Assembly (NCBI GenBank): GCA_963802575.1
Contig: CAWDJF010000007.1
Coordinates: 248,001-312,000, forward strand
Length of the DNA stretch: 64,000 bases
Direction: 5' to 3'
Source: DATFTE01 sp963802575
GTDB lineage: Bacteria; Acidobacteriota; Terriglobia; Terriglobales; Acidobacteriaceae
Notes under the pieces: generated by a model
Seen by the model: the letters and a program-made list of their open reading frames with translations, nothing else
Databases searched by the model: none
What the model was told of the DNA's origin: nothing
Shown here: piece after piece, positions 42,499-50,724 of the stretch
How positions within the stretch are numbered: the stretch's first letter is position 1
How the letters are laid out: each line of letters begins with the position of its first letter
Translations under genes and position numbers: made by a program

Positions 42499-42861
42499 GA
42501 CACTCCTCCGTCAGCGCAGAATGGACATACCTCTGCGAGTGATTGGCCATTACTGGTCTTGGGGACACACGAAGACCGGGGGAGGTGTCCGCGCGCATCG
42601 GATTAACGCGAGCGCGGCATCAGGAACTAATGTAAATCGCGCAGGCGTTCGGCAACTTATCGGCTTTTGCTCCGATATGAGTGGAACAAGTTAGTCGCAC
42701 TCTAGGCCGGGCGTTAAAAGCGGTCAAGATGGCAGGAAGTACATGCTTGCACTCACTTGGGCGATAACCAGGGTACGTGTACGGATTCTCTCCTAGATCC
42801 TGCAATCACTGTTACTGCCTATATCGTGGCACGATATCGTTGTTTGGCCCACGGCTCTTGG
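42499..42861. other. Intergenic region upstream of the cytochrome operon
   Basis: About 360 bases between the TonB receptor stop and the operon start. No gene is credible. The only notable element is the 17-base palindrome at 42821-42837; no clear -35/-10 pair for the minus strand was recognised. Confidence 0.5.
42821..42837. promoter_or_regulatory. 17-base perfect palindrome, candidate operator
   Basis: ATATCGTG-G-CACGATAT is fully symmetric around 42829. A one-base centre makes it a poor RNA hairpin but typical of a dimeric regulator site. It is 25 bases past the TonB receptor stop and about 325 bases before the start of the cytochrome operon. Confidence 0.45.
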
Positions 42862-45800
42862 CTAAAAACTCAAGCGTGCTTGCAGTTCGATCACTCGCCC
42901 TGCAAGGCCGTCGGAAGGGCGTCCGAAGCTCCCGGTGTTGATGATGTCGGTTTGCGCGGTTGCCGGGATCAACGGCGTCAGATTGAGAATGTTAAAGGCG
43001 TTGAAGAAATTGGCGCGGATCGCGAGCTTCGATCCTTCTCCGAGGAACCCGACTTTGGGAAGCGCGAAGTCCTTCCCTGCTGTCAGATCGACCGAGGTGT
43101 ATCCCGGTCCACTGAAGATGTTACGGCAGCGGCAGCCGGGTCCGCGAGTGGTGGTGTCGAACTCGGTTGCGGGATTGGGAAACACGCCATTGATCCATTG
43201 TTGTTTGCCGGGACTCTGAATCACACCACCAAAATAAGCCGCAGGGAGATCGGGACAATAGCCGTCACCGTTGCGGTCATTGTTCGTGTCGCAACTGCCG
43301 ATGAGGGCGGAGAACGGGAACCCCGTGTGCTTCGATACAATTCCGCTGATCGACCATCCCCCAAGGACGGAACCTACAAAGCCGTGGGCGTGTCGTCCCC
43401 ACGGCAACTCCCATACCCCGGAAAGAACGAAGTTCTGGCGGATGTCAAAGTCCGAGTTCGCGCGATCAATCGCCGGATTCGCGGGATCGGTCTGTTGAAA
43501 CCCTAATTCGTACGAAGCTGTGTCAATGGCATGGCTCCAGCTGTAATTAGCGTTGATCTGAAAGCCGTTCCGGAAACGGCGACTGGCCGTGAAGATTGCG
43601 GCATCGAAGCTGGCGTTCACATCGGGCAACGGAAAGTAGAGATTCGTGAAGGCCGCGTTTCCAGTTGGGTGCGGCGCGAAACAAGTGGGATTGGTTGGTC
43701 CACAAGGCTGGGTGTTTGAACCGTCGTGCTGGAATTTGTCTTGCACGCCATCAAACGTGTCGCCGGGATTGATGCGATTGAGATCGATGGTGCGCACCAG
43801 TTTCCGGCTTCGGCTTCCCTGGTATCCCAACGTGAACACCAGGTCGCGCGACGCCTGGATCTCGGTCTGGAAAGAAAAGACGTAGACGTAGGGATTCGGC
43901 TGGTTTGGCAATGCGCCAAACAGAGAGACCGGGTTGGTGGTAGCGCAACCCGCGCTGGCACACAATGCGCCGTTGGGCGCGACTCCGTTCGAGAACGCGG
44001 GATTCACCGGATAGCTGTTGGCCTGCTTGTTGGCTCCCAGGCTATAGACGATATTTGATCCGGGCGGCGGACCAATGATGGGAGCGGTTGCGTCAAAGCA
44101 ACACGCCGTGGCCAAAGCTGAATAGGGAGTATTCTGACGCACGTTGTCGAAGACCACGTCCCCGTTCCGATTGAACAGAATGCCGAATCCACCTCGAAGC
44201 ACGACTTTTCCCGACTGAGTGCCCGGGCTCCAGGCGAAACCGATGCGCGGACCGAAGTTGTTGCGGTCCGGAGAAAAGAGCTGATCACCATTTCTGCATG
44301 GAGCCAGCGGCGACACCGGCCCACACACGAAACCATTGATCACTCCCTGTGACCCGAACACATAGTTGCTCAGCATATTGTGAGCTTCGGTAAGGGGAGT
44401 GAAGTATTCCCAGCGCAATCCCAGGTTGAGCGTCAAGTTTGGACGAACTTTCCAATCATCCTGTACGAACAAAGCGTAATCGCCAGTGTGAAAATAACGC
44501 TGCCCGTTCAGTTGGCCGCCCGTCGGATCGACTCCGACTTGTTCATAGAAACAACAGGCATCGTTTGCGAAGTTCAACAATCCGTGAAATTGGTATTGCG
44601 GACGCTCCGCGCCGGGCTGGTCATTGTTGTTCTGTTCGCGGCGGGCTTCAACACCAAACTTCCAGGCATGCCGGGCATGTACCCAACTGAACGTATCGGT
44701 CAATCCATAGGTGTTCTGAGCCAAAGCTCCCGGGGTGGTCGAGTCCTGGGTAACCCCTAGCAGGTTATCGTTGGAACCGAAGGTGCCAATATCAAAGTCA
44801 AAAACCCGAATCTGGGGAATGCCGAAATTGGTCTGACCCACGGGAAGCAACTGGTTGTAATCGTAACGTGTGAAATTCGCGCGCAATTCATTCAGCTTGG
44901 TAGCGCCGATGGTTCGGGTCCATCCCACTGTGCCCGCGTAATTGTGCGGCTGCAGGGTGATGTCCTGGATCGGCCGTTGGCCTCCATTGACGTTATTGAG
45001 TCGGACAATGTAGGTGCTGGCGAAGAACTGGTTGTTGCCCTGGGTATAGTCGACACGGCCGTTGTACTGGTTGCCGCTGCTCGAATTCGGTTCGGTGAGG
45101 TCGAACACACCGTAGTCTGGGATGCCGTCTGGTCCGTTGCCCGGTCCCTGCGCCGGGTTCTGATTGGCAACATTTCCCGGAAGATAAAATTGCCCGAGAA
45201 CATTCTGCGGGCTGAAAGAGCAACAGTCGGTTTCAGACACAATGGTGGAGATTCTCGGAGCAATTCCTGGCGTGCTGAAGATCTTTGCCGCAATGCTGCC
45301 AGGTTTGTTCTGGATGACGTACTGCTCGAATTGCGGTGTTTCCAAGGTCACCGAGCGCACGGGGACGGTGTTATTGAGACGCACGCCTTCGTAGGAAAAG
45401 AAAAAGAAGAGCCGGTTGTGAAGTACCGGCCCCCCGATACTGCCGGCGTAATCGCGGTATTTCTGGTCGGCGCGTTCGGGACAGTGGCTGGCCGTAATGG
45501 TGAACTGGCTGGGCGTTGCCGCCTCGCAGGTAATCGGAGCAAGCGGAACATTAGTGGGACCGTAGAATTTGTTGAACGCGTTCAGCCCCTTGTCATTGAA
45601 CTTGACGAACGCGCTGCCATGCCAGTTGTTGGTACCGCTCTTTGAAATCACTTTGACCTGCGCACCAGAGTTGCGCCCATCCTGCGCGGAATAACTGTTG
45701 GCGGCGACGGAAATCTCCTGCACTGACTCTTCGTTGGGAGTGACCACGGCGGCGCCGCCCCACTCCAGACTGTTGACGCTCACTCCGTCAAGAATGAAGT

Positions 45801-46446
45801 TATTGGCGGAAACCCGTTGCCCGTCCGCGACCGCCTGCACCTGGTTTTCAGTCTGGAAAATCTGGTTATTGGAACCGCCGGGGCCGTTTTGTTGAGGAAT
45901 CGCCAGTGAGTTGCCATTTCCCTGGCGAGCGCCGTCACCAAACACGCCCGGAGTGAGACGCAGCAACTCGTAGGGATCGCGGCCAAACTCCGGCAAATTT
46001 ACAATTTGCTGTGAGGAGATGGTCCCGGTCACGCTGGCATTTTCCGTCTCCAGCCCGGTCAACTCTTCCGTGACATTGACAGTCTGCTGCTCCGACGCCG
46101 TCCCGAGGGAGATGTCCAAACCGCGCGCCGCCTCGGCGGCTACTTCCACGTCAGCAACACTCGTTGAGGGAAAACTCTTGGCATCGACCTTTACCGTATA
46201 GACGCCCGGCGTAAGTCCGGGAATGCGGTAAAAGCCCCCCGCGCCTGTTGTGGAGCTGCGGACAACACTAGTGGCTTGGTCCGTGGCGGTCACCCGTGCG
46301 CCGGATACGACGGCCCCGGTCTTGTCACTGACCGTGCCTTCTATGCTGGCTCCATACTGCGCATGGGCGGCGGAAAGCAGGCAAAGGGGGAAAATTGTCA
46401 CGAACAGGGATCGAAGCAGACGAGCGGGTATGCCGAACATGACCAC
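42862..46446 (-). CDS. TonB-dependent receptor, Oar-like, with carboxypeptidase-regulatory N-terminal domain
   Basis: A 1194-residue outer-membrane protein. The signal peptide ends AHAQ near residue 30. Residues about 31-115 are a CarboxypepD_reg-like fold (GASIEGTVSDKTGAVVSGARVTATDQAT, GFYRIPGLTPGVYTVKV). A plug-like domain follows (QQIVNLPEFGRDPYELLRLTPGV) and then a long TonB-type barrel with many aromatic strands, ending LAGRVIELQARLSF. This architecture is expanded in Acidobacteriota. The transported ligand, perhaps plant or microbial oligosaccharide, cannot be told from sequence. The gene stands alone, about 115 bases from the lactonase-like gene, and no TonB/ExbBD gene is nearby. Confidence 0.88.
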   Translation of the reverse strand: MVMFGIPARLLRSLFVTIFPLCLLSAAHAQYGASIEGTVSDKTGAVVSGARVTATDQATSVVRSSTTGAGGFYRIPGLTPGVYTVKVDAKSFPSTSVADVEVAAEAARGLDISLGTASEQQTVNVTEELTGLETENASVTGTISSQQIVNLPEFGRDPYELLRLTPGVFGDGARQGNGNSLAIPQQNGPGGSNNQIFQTENQVQAVADGQRVSANNFILDGVSVNSLEWGGAAVVTPNEESVQEISVAANSYSAQDGRNSGAQVKVISKSGTNNWHGSAFVKFNDKGLNAFNKFYGPTNVPLAPITCEAATPSQFTITASHCPERADQKYRDYAGSIGGPVLHNRLFFFFSYEGVRLNNTVPVRSVTLETPQFEQYVIQNKPGSIAAKIFSTPGIAPRISTIVSETDCCSFSPQNVLGQFYLPGNVANQNPAQGPGNGPDGIPDYGVFDLTEPNSSSGNQYNGRVDYTQGNNQFFASTYIVRLNNVNGGQRPIQDITLQPHNYAGTVGWTRTIGATKLNELRANFTRYDYNQLLPVGQTNFGIPQIRVFDFDIGTFGSNDNLLGVTQDSTTPGALAQNTYGLTDTFSWVHARHAWKFGVEARREQNNNDQPGAERPQYQFHGLLNFANDACCFYEQVGVDPTGGQLNGQRYFHTGDYALFVQDDWKVRPNLTLNLGLRWEYFTPLTEAHNMLSNYVFGSQGVINGFVCGPVSPLAPCRNGDQLFSPDRNNFGPRIGFAWSPGTQSGKVVLRGGFGILFNRNGDVVFDNVRQNTPYSALATACCFDATAPIIGPPPGSNIVYSLGANKQANSYPVNPAFSNGVAPNGALCASAGCATTNPVSLFGALPNQPNPYVYVFSFQTEIQASRDLVFTLGYQGSRSRKLVRTIDLNRINPGDTFDGVQDKFQHDGSNTQPCGPTNPTCFAPHPTGNAAFTNLYFPLPDVNASFDAAIFTASRRFRNGFQINANYSWSHAIDTASYELGFQQTDPANPAIDRANSDFDIRQNFVLSGVWELPWGRHAHGFVGSVLGGWSISGIVSKHTGFPFSALIGSCDTNNDRNGDGYCPDLPAAYFGGVIQSPGKQQWINGVFPNPATEFDTTTRGPGCRCRNIFSGPGYTSVDLTAGKDFALPKVGFLGEGSKLAIRANFFNAFNILNLTPLIPATAQTDIINTGSFGRPSDGLAGRVIELQARLSF

Positions 46447-46561
46447 CTCCGGAGACGGCGGATCTGGATCAAGACTCTACTGTGCGCGCTGTAGATGGTG
46501 AAAAATGCGGGACGGGTTGTCCGAGAAGAATCTTTCGCCCTGAAAGGATTGCGGGTGAGGG

Positions 46562-47641
46562 TTAGTACCCCGCCATTCCGTAGGAAGTCGCCGGCGTTCC
46601 GGTAATAGCGGTTACTTGCACGAGACTGCCATCTGCTTGAATCTGTAATCCCACCACGCCGCCGTAGGTTCCCTCAAGGACATAGAGATAATTGTTGTCA
46701 GCGCTGATGACTTCATCGAGGGGATCGGAGTGCGCAGGCAGCACAAATGCCTTGCCGTTGGCATTCAATAGAGCGAGGCCTCCGTTGGAAGCAATTCTGA
46801 ACCCTGAGATCGACGAACTCCCGGTGTTGGTGGTGTAGGAATACTGTGTGGGGAAGCTTGGGTTGTTCGTGTTCGCGATCCAGCAGGCCGACTTGCCAAA
46901 GTCGAGCAAAGAACCCGTTACCACCGTCAAAACGCCGCTGGACGAAACTGAATAAGAAGAGACTGCGCTGGCCCGCACTTCCGAGACGATCAGGTGTCCA
47001 GCATTGTCGAAGGCGAAGCCGAACGGTCCCACGCCATTGGAATTCTGCACCAGCGGCCCGGTTGCGAGGCCGTTTGCGCCGACCGTGTATGTGTCGAGTT
47101 TGCTGGTCATGCGTTCGGCGACGACAAGAAGCGATCCGTCATTGCTGAATTGCACCTGTGCGGGCTTCGGAGCGCTGACACTCAGACGGCGGCTGGAGTT
47201 GGGAATCGGAGTGAGCGCTCCCGTAGGTCCAATGGTAAAGGCATTGATACGCGCGGGGCTGGCGGAGTTCAGCACATAGAGGAGATTTCCGAAAACGGTA
47301 AGACTGATCGGAGCTTTACCGCCGGAAGACACCTTCGAGATGAAAGTCAGTTGCGCGTTCGGCTGCACCGAGAAAGAAGTGATCTCGTTGCTGGCTGCAT
47401 TCACGACGAAGAGAAACTGATTGCCCGAACTCAAGATCACAGCATTCTGCGAACCGAGTTCGTTGGCCGATCCCTTCCCTTGGGTGTCGAAGGCTCCCGC
47501 GAACGTAAGAGTGCCGTCGGTCGCACGGATGTACGACCACACCTGATTCGTGGTCTGGTTGGTGTTGACGAAGATGGCGCCGGGAGTTTGGCCGAAAGAA
47601 AATGTTCCGGCGAATACGAGGAAACACAGAACTGCGCGCAT
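46562..47641 (-). CDS. Secreted lactonase-type seven-bladed beta-propeller protein
   Basis: A 359-residue protein. ATG 47641 follows GGAGG and opens a signal peptide (MRAVLCFLVFAGTFSFGQ). The frame is open upstream to 47815 but that part lacks a ribosome site. Repeated blade strands (FLFVVNAASNEITSFSV, LLYVLNSASPARINAFTIG, LLVVAERMTSKLDTYTVG, NYLYVLEGTYGGVVGLQI) match the 6-phosphogluconolactonase/YVTN-like propeller family (lactonase, PF10282). As it is secreted, a role in sugar-lactone hydrolysis is uncertain. It may instead be a periplasmic propeller of unknown ligand. Confidence 0.75.
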   Translation of the reverse strand: MRAVLCFLVFAGTFSFGQTPGAIFVNTNQTTNQVWSYIRATDGTLTFAGAFDTQGKGSANELGSQNAVILSSGNQFLFVVNAASNEITSFSVQPNAQLTFISKVSSGGKAPISLTVFGNLLYVLNSASPARINAFTIGPTGALTPIPNSSRRLSVSAPKPAQVQFSNDGSLLVVAERMTSKLDTYTVGANGLATGPLVQNSNGVGPFGFAFDNAGHLIVSEVRASAVSSYSVSSSGVLTVVTGSLLDFGKSACWIANTNNPSFPTQYSYTTNTGSSSISGFRIASNGGLALLNANGKAFVLPAHSDPLDEVISADNNYLYVLEGTYGGVVGLQIQADGSLVQVTAITGTPATSYGMAGY

Positions 47642-47709
47642 GGGGGGACCTCCGGGCGGCGCTTTAGGGAAGTTTGCTCCCACTGAGGCTCTATGGTCAA
47701 CGGGCGGGG

Positions 47710-48417
47710 CTACGAGCCTTCGTTCTCCCACATGGGGCGGACGAGGATGATCGCGAGGGGCATGTCCTGTGTTTTTCCGTCGGACTGCTGCCGCACACGA
47801 ATCTGCAGCGTGCAAAAGCCGCGGTCATCCGCCACCGGCCACGGGAACGCCTTGTAGGCAGGATTCACCGGCACCAGACTGAGCACAGCAGGCTCATCGC
47901 GATGTGACGCCAGCATGCCTCGTTTATTGAGTTCGTCGAGGGGCACGACAGCTTCGGGATCCTTGTCGGCCCAACCCGGGCTGAGCACGACAAAATCGCG
48001 GTAAGGACTGATGGCGTGATCGTCACCATCCTGCTGGAGCTGGACATAACGCATGGTGTAGAGGCCCGGCTTCAGCATGTGGTGCTGGAAGTCTTCGCGG
48101 TATCCCAGCAGGCTGATGACTCCCAGGAACGTTCCGGGCTTCAGCGTGCCGTAGAGGATGTCAGGAGTGTCCGCAGCGGCCTTCTGACCGGCGATCTGCT
48201 TAGCCCACCAGACGTCGCAGAGCGCGGTTCTGGTGTTGTTTGCGGTACTGCTCAACCGCACTCCCTGGGGATCGAGTGCGTCAGAAAGATTCTTCGGCAG
48301 CTCAGAGAATGCCAGTGCCGGGGGCGCTTCCGTAACGTAGGGATCGATCCCCCACACGGAAGCTGCCCACAGCAATGACAAAAACAGCGGTAAGACTCGT
48401 CGTGCGACACGCGACAT
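47710..48417 (-). CDS. Secreted protein of unknown function
   Basis: A 235-residue protein with signal peptide (VLPLFLSLLWAASVWG). It contains LCDVWWAKQI, PDILYGTLKPGTFLGVI, LKPGLYTMRYVQLQQDGDDH, and a C-terminal beta segment FCTLQIRVRQQSDGKTQDMPLAIILVRP. The phrase YTMRYVQLQQDGDDH with an adjacent WW segment recurs in acidobacterial secreted proteins that I cannot name. No catalytic motif is evident. It lies just after the end of the very large phosphoesterase/FG-GAP gene (10 bases) and could be transcribed with it. Confidence 0.6.
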   Translation of the reverse strand: MSRVARRVLPLFLSLLWAASVWGIDPYVTEAPPALAFSELPKNLSDALDPQGVRLSSTANNTRTALCDVWWAKQIAGQKAAADTPDILYGTLKPGTFLGVISLLGYREDFQHHMLKPGLYTMRYVQLQQDGDDHAISPYRDFVVLSPGWADKDPEAVVPLDELNKRGMLASHRDEPAVLSLVPVNPAYKAFPWPVADDRGFCTLQIRVRQQSDGKTQDMPLAIILVRPMWENEGS

Positions 48418-48426
48418 AGAGTAATT

Positions 48427-50724
48427 CTACGTCCCGTTGCCCGTCAGCGGTTCAAGTTGCGGACTGCCTCCACCGTTATCGGTGAACTGCACATTCCCGC
48501 TACGACTGCCGAGCGCGCCTGGCGTGAAGGTGACCATCACAGTGCAGGTTGCTCCCGGCGCCAGCGAAGCCGGACAGTTGTTGCTGGTGATTGCGAAGTC
48601 GCTAGCATTGGTTCCGGTGGTAGTGACATTGGTGATCTTCAAATTACCTGTCGCAGCCACGTTCTTAACGGTGATGGTTCTAGGCTGACTCGTCGTGCCA
48701 ACGGCCTGATTGCCGAAGTTCAGGCTCGGAGGGGTCAATCCAACCGCGGTTCCCGTCCCGCTTAGCGCCACAGTCTGCGGAGAGCCCACGGCGTTATCGG
48801 TGATGGATAACGTTCCCGTGGCTTGTCCAATGACCTTCGGCTTAAAGAACACCATGATGGTGCAACTCGCTCCGGGAGCCAGAGGTGCCGTACATTGGTT
48901 CGTTCTCTGGAAAGGACCTGTAGTTGAAACGTTGGTGAACGTGACCGTAAGCGTCCCCGTGTTCATGACGGTTACCGTTTGGCCTGTGCTCACCACCCCG
49001 ATGGGGACCACGCCAAAGGCCAAGCTGGTCGGCGTTACCTTGACCATCGGGCCGTTGACAGTACCGCCGTTGCCCAACAGAACCGAGGCGCTGACGGAGG
49101 AGAAGTTCGCCACCGCCAGGTCAAGAGTTCCATCGCGGTTGAAATCGCCTGCGGCGATTCCCGCCGGGGCCGATCCCACGTTCGTATCCTGATGAGCTTG
49201 CAGCGTGCCGTTGCCGTTGCCCAGCAGAATCGATACCGTCCCGCTGCCCGAATTGCCTACCGCAACGTCAAGCTTGTTATCGGCGTTGAAGTCGCCCAGA
49301 ACCACCGAATCAGGCAAAGTTCCGGTTCCGGTTGAGAAAGTTCCTCCCACCGTGAAGCTGCCATTTCCGGAACTGAGCAGGACCGTGAGCGTACCGTCAC
49401 TCTGGTTCGCCACCACAAGGTCGACTTTGCCGTCGTTGTTAAAGTCGCCCGAAGCAATCGCGACTGGAGTCTTACCTGTGTTCGGCTTTGCTCCGGAAGT
49501 CTTGAAGGTTCCGTCTCCCTGACCCAGCAGGACGGTCACGTTGTTGTCAGTAGTATCAACGATGGCCAGATCCACCTTGTTGTCGAGGTTGAAGTCGCCG
49601 AGAGCGATGGCTACCGGCCCCGCGCCGGTGTTCGGCGGGGTTGTTTCCGCGATGAAGGTGCCGTCGCCAACGCCCATCAGGACGCCAATCGCCGGACCGA
49701 CGCTGTACGGGTAGACCAGGTCGAGGATTCCGTCACGGTTGAAATCGGCCGTCTGTACATCGGTAGGCCAGATCGCCGTGACCAAAGGACCCTGTGTGAA
49801 CGACAGTGCGCCGTTCCCCAACAGCATGCTCAGATTGTTTCCGGAGTTGTTGGCGACGACCAGGTCGAGATCGCCGTCACCGTTGAAGTCGCCCACGGCG
49901 CCCGCAACCGGACCCATGGCGTTGCAGACCGAGTTAATCGATCCACCGGTGCACATGGTGCCCACGAGACTGAAGGTGCCGTCCCCGTTGCCCATGAAGA
50001 TCGACGCTGTGCTGTCGATATTGTTCAGGACGACCAGGTCCTGCTTGCCATCTTTGTTGAAGTCAGCCGCGATGACATCTTTCGGACCGTTGCCGGCCGT
50101 GATGTCATTTCGGGTATAGCTAACGGTCGAGGTCAGGGGCGCAACCTGGAAGAACTGCTGTCCCGAAATGCCGCCGCCCGGGGTCGGAGTGCTCACTGTA
50201 ATGGTGCCGGTGCCGGCTGAAGTCAGGTCGGTGGCGGGAATGGTTGCGGTCAGCTGATGTCCGCTGACGAAGGTTGTGGCCAGGGGCGAGCCGTTCCAGT
50301 TCACCACTGATTTGGTGCCGAAGTTAGCGCCGTTCACGGTCATTACCGTACTGCCGCTGCCGGGAAGCGCGCTGCGGGGTGAGAGCGATTGCGCTTCGAA
50401 CGGTGCGGGATTGTTGGTTGAGGCTGATCCCGTGCCGGTGATGTTGACGATCTGCGGGCTGTCGCCTTCGCTATCCCAGACCATCAACTGCGCCATGAGA
50501 GTGCCCGTCAACACTGGAGTGAACGTGATGCTGATTGTGCAGCTCGCCCCGGCACCCAGGGTGCTCTGGCACGTATTGGTCTGCTTGAAGTCGAGAGTAT
50601 TGGTGTTCGCCTGACCACCGTTGTTACCGGTGAGCATGATCGCAGGCAACCCGAAGTTGGGATTCGCCAGCGTTAACGCGGTGTTTCCCAAGTTGGTGAG
50701 GGTAACCATTTGAGGAGCGCTCAC
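48427..50724 (-). CDS. C-terminal fragment of the phosphoesterase/FG-GAP protein: choice-of-anchor-D and FG-GAP repeats
   Basis: A 765-residue open frame beginning at a GTG at 50724 inside the upstream frame, so probably not an independent gene. It opens in the middle of a choice-of-anchor-D Ig-like repeat (SAPQMVTLTNLGNTALTLANPNF). An IPT/TIG-like segment (SLSPRSALPGSGSTVMTVNGANFG) follows, then about seven FG-GAP units (DFNKDGKQDLVV, DFNGDGDLDLVV, DFNRDGILDLVY, DFNADNKLDVAV), then two further choice-of-anchor-D domains (LNFGNQAVGTTSQPRTITVKN). Removing one C near 50738 joins it to the upstream phosphoesterase frame as SQAIGTVSAPQMVTL. Extracellular propeller and Ig modules; no enzyme motif in this part. 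Confidence 0.75.
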   Translation of the reverse strand: MSAPQMVTLTNLGNTALTLANPNFGLPAIMLTGNNGGQANTNTLDFKQTNTCQSTLGAGASCTISITFTPVLTGTLMAQLMVWDSEGDSPQIVNITGTGSASTNNPAPFEAQSLSPRSALPGSGSTVMTVNGANFGTKSVVNWNGSPLATTFVSGHQLTATIPATDLTSAGTGTITVSTPTPGGGISGQQFFQVAPLTSTVSYTRNDITAGNGPKDVIAADFNKDGKQDLVVLNNIDSTASIFMGNGDGTFSLVGTMCTGGSINSVCNAMGPVAGAVGDFNGDGDLDLVVANNSGNNLSMLLGNGALSFTQGPLVTAIWPTDVQTADFNRDGILDLVYPYSVGPAIGVLMGVGDGTFIAETTPPNTGAGPVAIALGDFNLDNKVDLAIVDTTDNNVTVLLGQGDGTFKTSGAKPNTGKTPVAIASGDFNNDGKVDLVVANQSDGTLTVLLSSGNGSFTVGGTFSTGTGTLPDSVVLGDFNADNKLDVAVGNSGSGTVSILLGNGNGTLQAHQDTNVGSAPAGIAAGDFNRDGTLDLAVANFSSVSASVLLGNGGTVNGPMVKVTPTSLAFGVVPIGVVSTGQTVTVMNTGTLTVTFTNVSTTGPFQRTNQCTAPLAPGASCTIMVFFKPKVIGQATGTLSITDNAVGSPQTVALSGTGTAVGLTPPSLNFGNQAVGTTSQPRTITVKNVAATGNLKITNVTTTGTNASDFAITSNNCPASLAPGATCTVMVTFTPGALGSRSGNVQFTDNGGGSPQLEPLTGNGT

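Noticed and set aside
42757..43506. A 249-codon plus-strand open frame
   Set aside because: Antisense to the C-terminal barrel of the TonB receptor and compositionally a shadow.
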